A program made the position numbers and the translations under genes. From Ectocarpus siliculosus (lineage: Eukaryota; Sar; Phaeophyceae; Ectocarpales; Ectocarpaceae), in assembly GCA_000310025.1 (NCBI GenBank), contig FN649734.1, positions 2,833,376 to 2,897,375 of the forward strand: 64,000 nt of DNA, written 5' to 3'. The notes below the pieces were generated by a model that saw only the letters and a program-made list of their open reading frames with translations, had not been told where the DNA came from and ran no database searches. Below, in pieces: positions 61,824-64,000 of the stretch (its first letter is position 1; each line of letters opens with the position of its first letter).

Positions 61824-63876
61824 GCATGAGTACCGACTAGACCGATCCTTCTGTACAGCATTCGCTTCACCCGAGCAATGCGTGGTTCGCGAAGCACAGC
61901 TTTGGATTGGAACGGGGAGCGCGACAAGTAACATATTACGTTTACGTTTTCACGGCAAGCCTCGTCTTGTCTTTCTGCGATTGCAGTGCCATGCAGATCG
62001 CTGTCAACTTGTTGGTTGCATCGGATGCGCCATGCGATACTGTAGAACAAAAAGTAGAGCGGGGCGGGACGAAACAGAGCATGGACCGGGCTGGAGGCAA
62101 GCTTGCAGAGGCCGCCGCATGATCTGTGCGGGAGAGACAAGCAAATGACGTTTGTCAGGTGGAAGCAATGAGTGCTGCGAGCTTTCGTCTGTAAGCGGAT
62201 CCAACCAATGAGTATGGTGGCAGACGAGGGGGGCGAAGATCACGCGGAGAAACACGTGGCCAGGCTAGAGCAATGTTTCCGGTGAAGGGACGGCAGAGAC
62301 CTGCATGGATAACTGCAGAGGATGGCAAGCGTTGACGAGAAGCTGCTTGGAATGGGTCGACGTTCTTCCGGGAACGTACTCAACAAAGGTTGGCCCAAGA
62401 GAAATCCGGCGAGTGGTCGAGAAACGGCAACGGTACAACGCACACCGTCGCGGCCGACACCTCCAGCACTCGCAATACCAGGTCACCGATCAGGTTTGGA
62501 GCAACAGCACCAACGTTGGCAGGACACCACGCACAATCCAGGCGACGACAAACGAAAGGCACGGGGCGCCGACTCTCGTCTAGAGCTTTTCCAACTTGAG
62601 GACCGTACCTCCAACTCGAGGATCGTACGCACGAGTGCATCCTCGTACACACGAGTGCATCCTCGTTGTTGTTAAAAAGCATGTCGACCTGTAGACTACC
62701 AGTCAGCGCTGACTAGTAGTCTAGTGGTCATCGTGCTTCTTAACAGTTGGACGTCTTCACGCCGATGTCATTTGCGTATGGAACGCGGCCGGGGGGAGTC
62801 TCGCAGTAGCGGGCAGGGCAACGGTCAAGGCTCTTGACAAAGACGGACCATCCCGCTGAAGATTATTGCCCTGTTTCAGCTTCAGCGACCTGCGAGGCCC
62901 AGAGCAGCTCGGATTTCGGCCGGCGCGACCCACGGTCGTCATCTCGTTCGTACGACCGTCAATATTTCCAGCCATGAAAGTGCGCCCACGACGCGTCGTA
63001 CGTCTATACGCGTCCGTTGGCGACGCATGCAGTTCTACTTTTTTTTACGTGCAGTTTGTCATGGCCATTGGGAAAAGACTTGCAATGTTTTGCTGCAAAG
63101 CTCGGTGAGTGAGTTTTAGGCTACACGTAGGCTTCCGGGCTCTCTTGAGAAAGTCTGCGCACCACACATTGATTATATTTTACATCTCTACGGGGTGGTT
63201 GACTTCTTCGCGCTGATTCGCAATGTGTCGAGACTGGGGGTGAACGGAAGCGTTTGAGCGAACAGAGATTGTGATGTTTTTTGTTTCAAGTGCATACATA
63301 GGTGTCGAGTGAGCTGAGCACTTTGAACTAAATAGATGATGTGCGTCGTGAGCGTATAGATAAGTCGCCGTCCTGCCGTCGTATTGCTCAACGGCTTGCG
63401 GCGCATTCAGCATCTAATTTTTTTTTAGGGTCCCAACACGAGGTTGTAGTTCTTTAGTCTAAGCGGCTTTTCGGCGCTGCGGAGCGGACGAGCTCTCTCT
63501 CCAGTGTCACGTGACATTTTTGACCACGATCCCGTTTATTTAGCTTTCGTATACCTGGCGTGCTTGAGCACGTCAAGCTGGCCTGTGGCCTGTGGTACAT
63601 CGTATCTACATAGTGCTGCATCGGCTTCACCGCGACAATCATAACCGAATTTCAAACCTGAGGTTTACTCAGCTCATCATGTCTCTTCATTCCTTGAAAT
63701 GGGAGACTGCGTCTCTCATTCGTCGTAACATGCACCTTCCTGTCTCCACGCGGAAAAAGCAGAGCCGTGCTTCCAACCGTCCGCCACCCTACCCCGGCTA
63801 ACACATTTTTAGGTAATGAGTAATGAGTAATTGACTCCGCATCATGCATCCGGGTTCAGGGCAATTGAATGTGACA
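61824..63876. other. 3' flank of gene D, no further gene recognised
   Basis: Short frames only. It contains a near-tandem block (gtacgcacgagtgcatcctc / gtacacacgagtgcatcctc, about 62625-62666), a short palindromic stretch near 62697-62725, and the R6 flank homology at 63190-63800. Confidence 0.5.
63190..63800 (+). repeat. Duplicated 3'-flank segment R6, copy 2 (after gene D)
   Basis: Collinear with 49958-50600 downstream of gene C (blocks 63190-63420 and 63688-63800). It indicates that the duplication giving C and D reached at least 2 kb past the coding end. Confidence 0.65.
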
Positions 63877-64000
63877 GGGGCGATCGACGGCGACGATCGA
63901 CGGAGCGACGGCGGCGCGATCGATGAAGGTGGCCCAAGGCCGCCCGATCGACCGCCCGAACCAACCCTACCCTACCCTACCCTACCCTACCCTACCCTAC
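63877..64000. repeat. GATCGACGG repeat (R4), copy 2, ending in (CCCTA)n
   Basis: 63877-63955 matches 23232-23303 and beyond almost base for base. From 63965 to the window end the sequence is a perfect 5-base repeat, CCCTA (TAGGG on the other strand), which continues out of the window. It resembles, but is not, the common 6- or 7-base telomere repeats. Confidence 0.9.

Noticed and set aside
61992-62122. Alternative last exon of gene D after the AG at about 61986
   Set aside because: In phase and open for over 40 codons, but nothing similar exists after gene C, whereas the exon at 61787 has a counterpart.
63965-64000. Chromosome-end telomere
   Set aside because: Only 36 bases are visible, the unit is 5 bases and not a known telomere motif, and a related array is interstitial at 23.3 kb.
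1-64000. CRISPR arrays, rRNA genes, bacterial operons
   Set aside because: None seen. The repeats lack regular spacers, and the genes are intron-rich and eukaryotic.

Overview
The window is nuclear DNA from a eukaryote. It has short exons (43 to 450 bases) separated by GT-AG and a few GC-AG introns of 0.1 to 3 kb, pyrimidine-rich 3' splice sites, retrotransposon fragments, tRNA-derived SINE-like repeats, microsatellites and a 100-N assembly gap. The gene architecture and base composition fit a stramenopile alga, possibly a brown alga. That placement is inference, because no lineage marker gene lies here.

The real content is a cluster of four paralogous multi-exon genes for secreted tyrosinase-like type-3 copper proteins. 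Gene A (minus, exons from 5392 down to 364) runs off the left edge. Gene B (minus, 36350 to 26233) and gene C (plus, 36965 to 48242) are head to head with about 0.6 kb between their start codons. Gene D (plus, 51425 to 61823) follows C in tandem. The order is therefore <A <B C> D>. I assembled exons by requiring splice consensus, reading phase and paralog conservation. B gives an open frame of 663 residues and D one of 640. C is well supported except at its exon 1 to 2 junction. A and B share a single-exon N-terminus and a canonical GT donor after exon 6. C and D share a split N-terminus and a GC donor at the equivalent site. So there are two subfamilies, each duplicated once. All carry a CuA site with a Cys-x-His pair and a CuB site whose second and third histidines are about 140 to 150 residues apart. 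That is far more than in ordinary tyrosinases.

Layout: 1-5.4 kb gene A, with a SINE and another repeat in its intron 2; 5.4-7 kb no gene; 7-7.5 kb a dispersed repeat; 7.5-11 kb a decayed Ty1/copia element (minus) lacking its reverse transcriptase; 11-13 kb no gene; 13-15.4 kb a decayed Ty3/gypsy integrase-chromodomain fragment (minus); 15.4-20.1 kb unassigned; 20.15-21.06 kb a 5'-truncated LINE 3' end (plus); 21.14-21.24 kb gap; 21.2-26.2 kb repeats and a CCAAC-rich satellite without genes; 26.2-36.4 kb gene B; 36.4-37.0 kb shared divergent upstream region; 37.0-48.2 kb gene C; 48.2-51.4 kb intergenic; 51.4-61.8 kb gene D; 61.8-64 kb 3' flank, part of which is homologous to the flank of C, ending in a (CCCTA)n tract.

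The products probably act outside the plasma membrane or in a secretory compartment on phenolic substrates, but substrate and activity cannot be read from the sequence.
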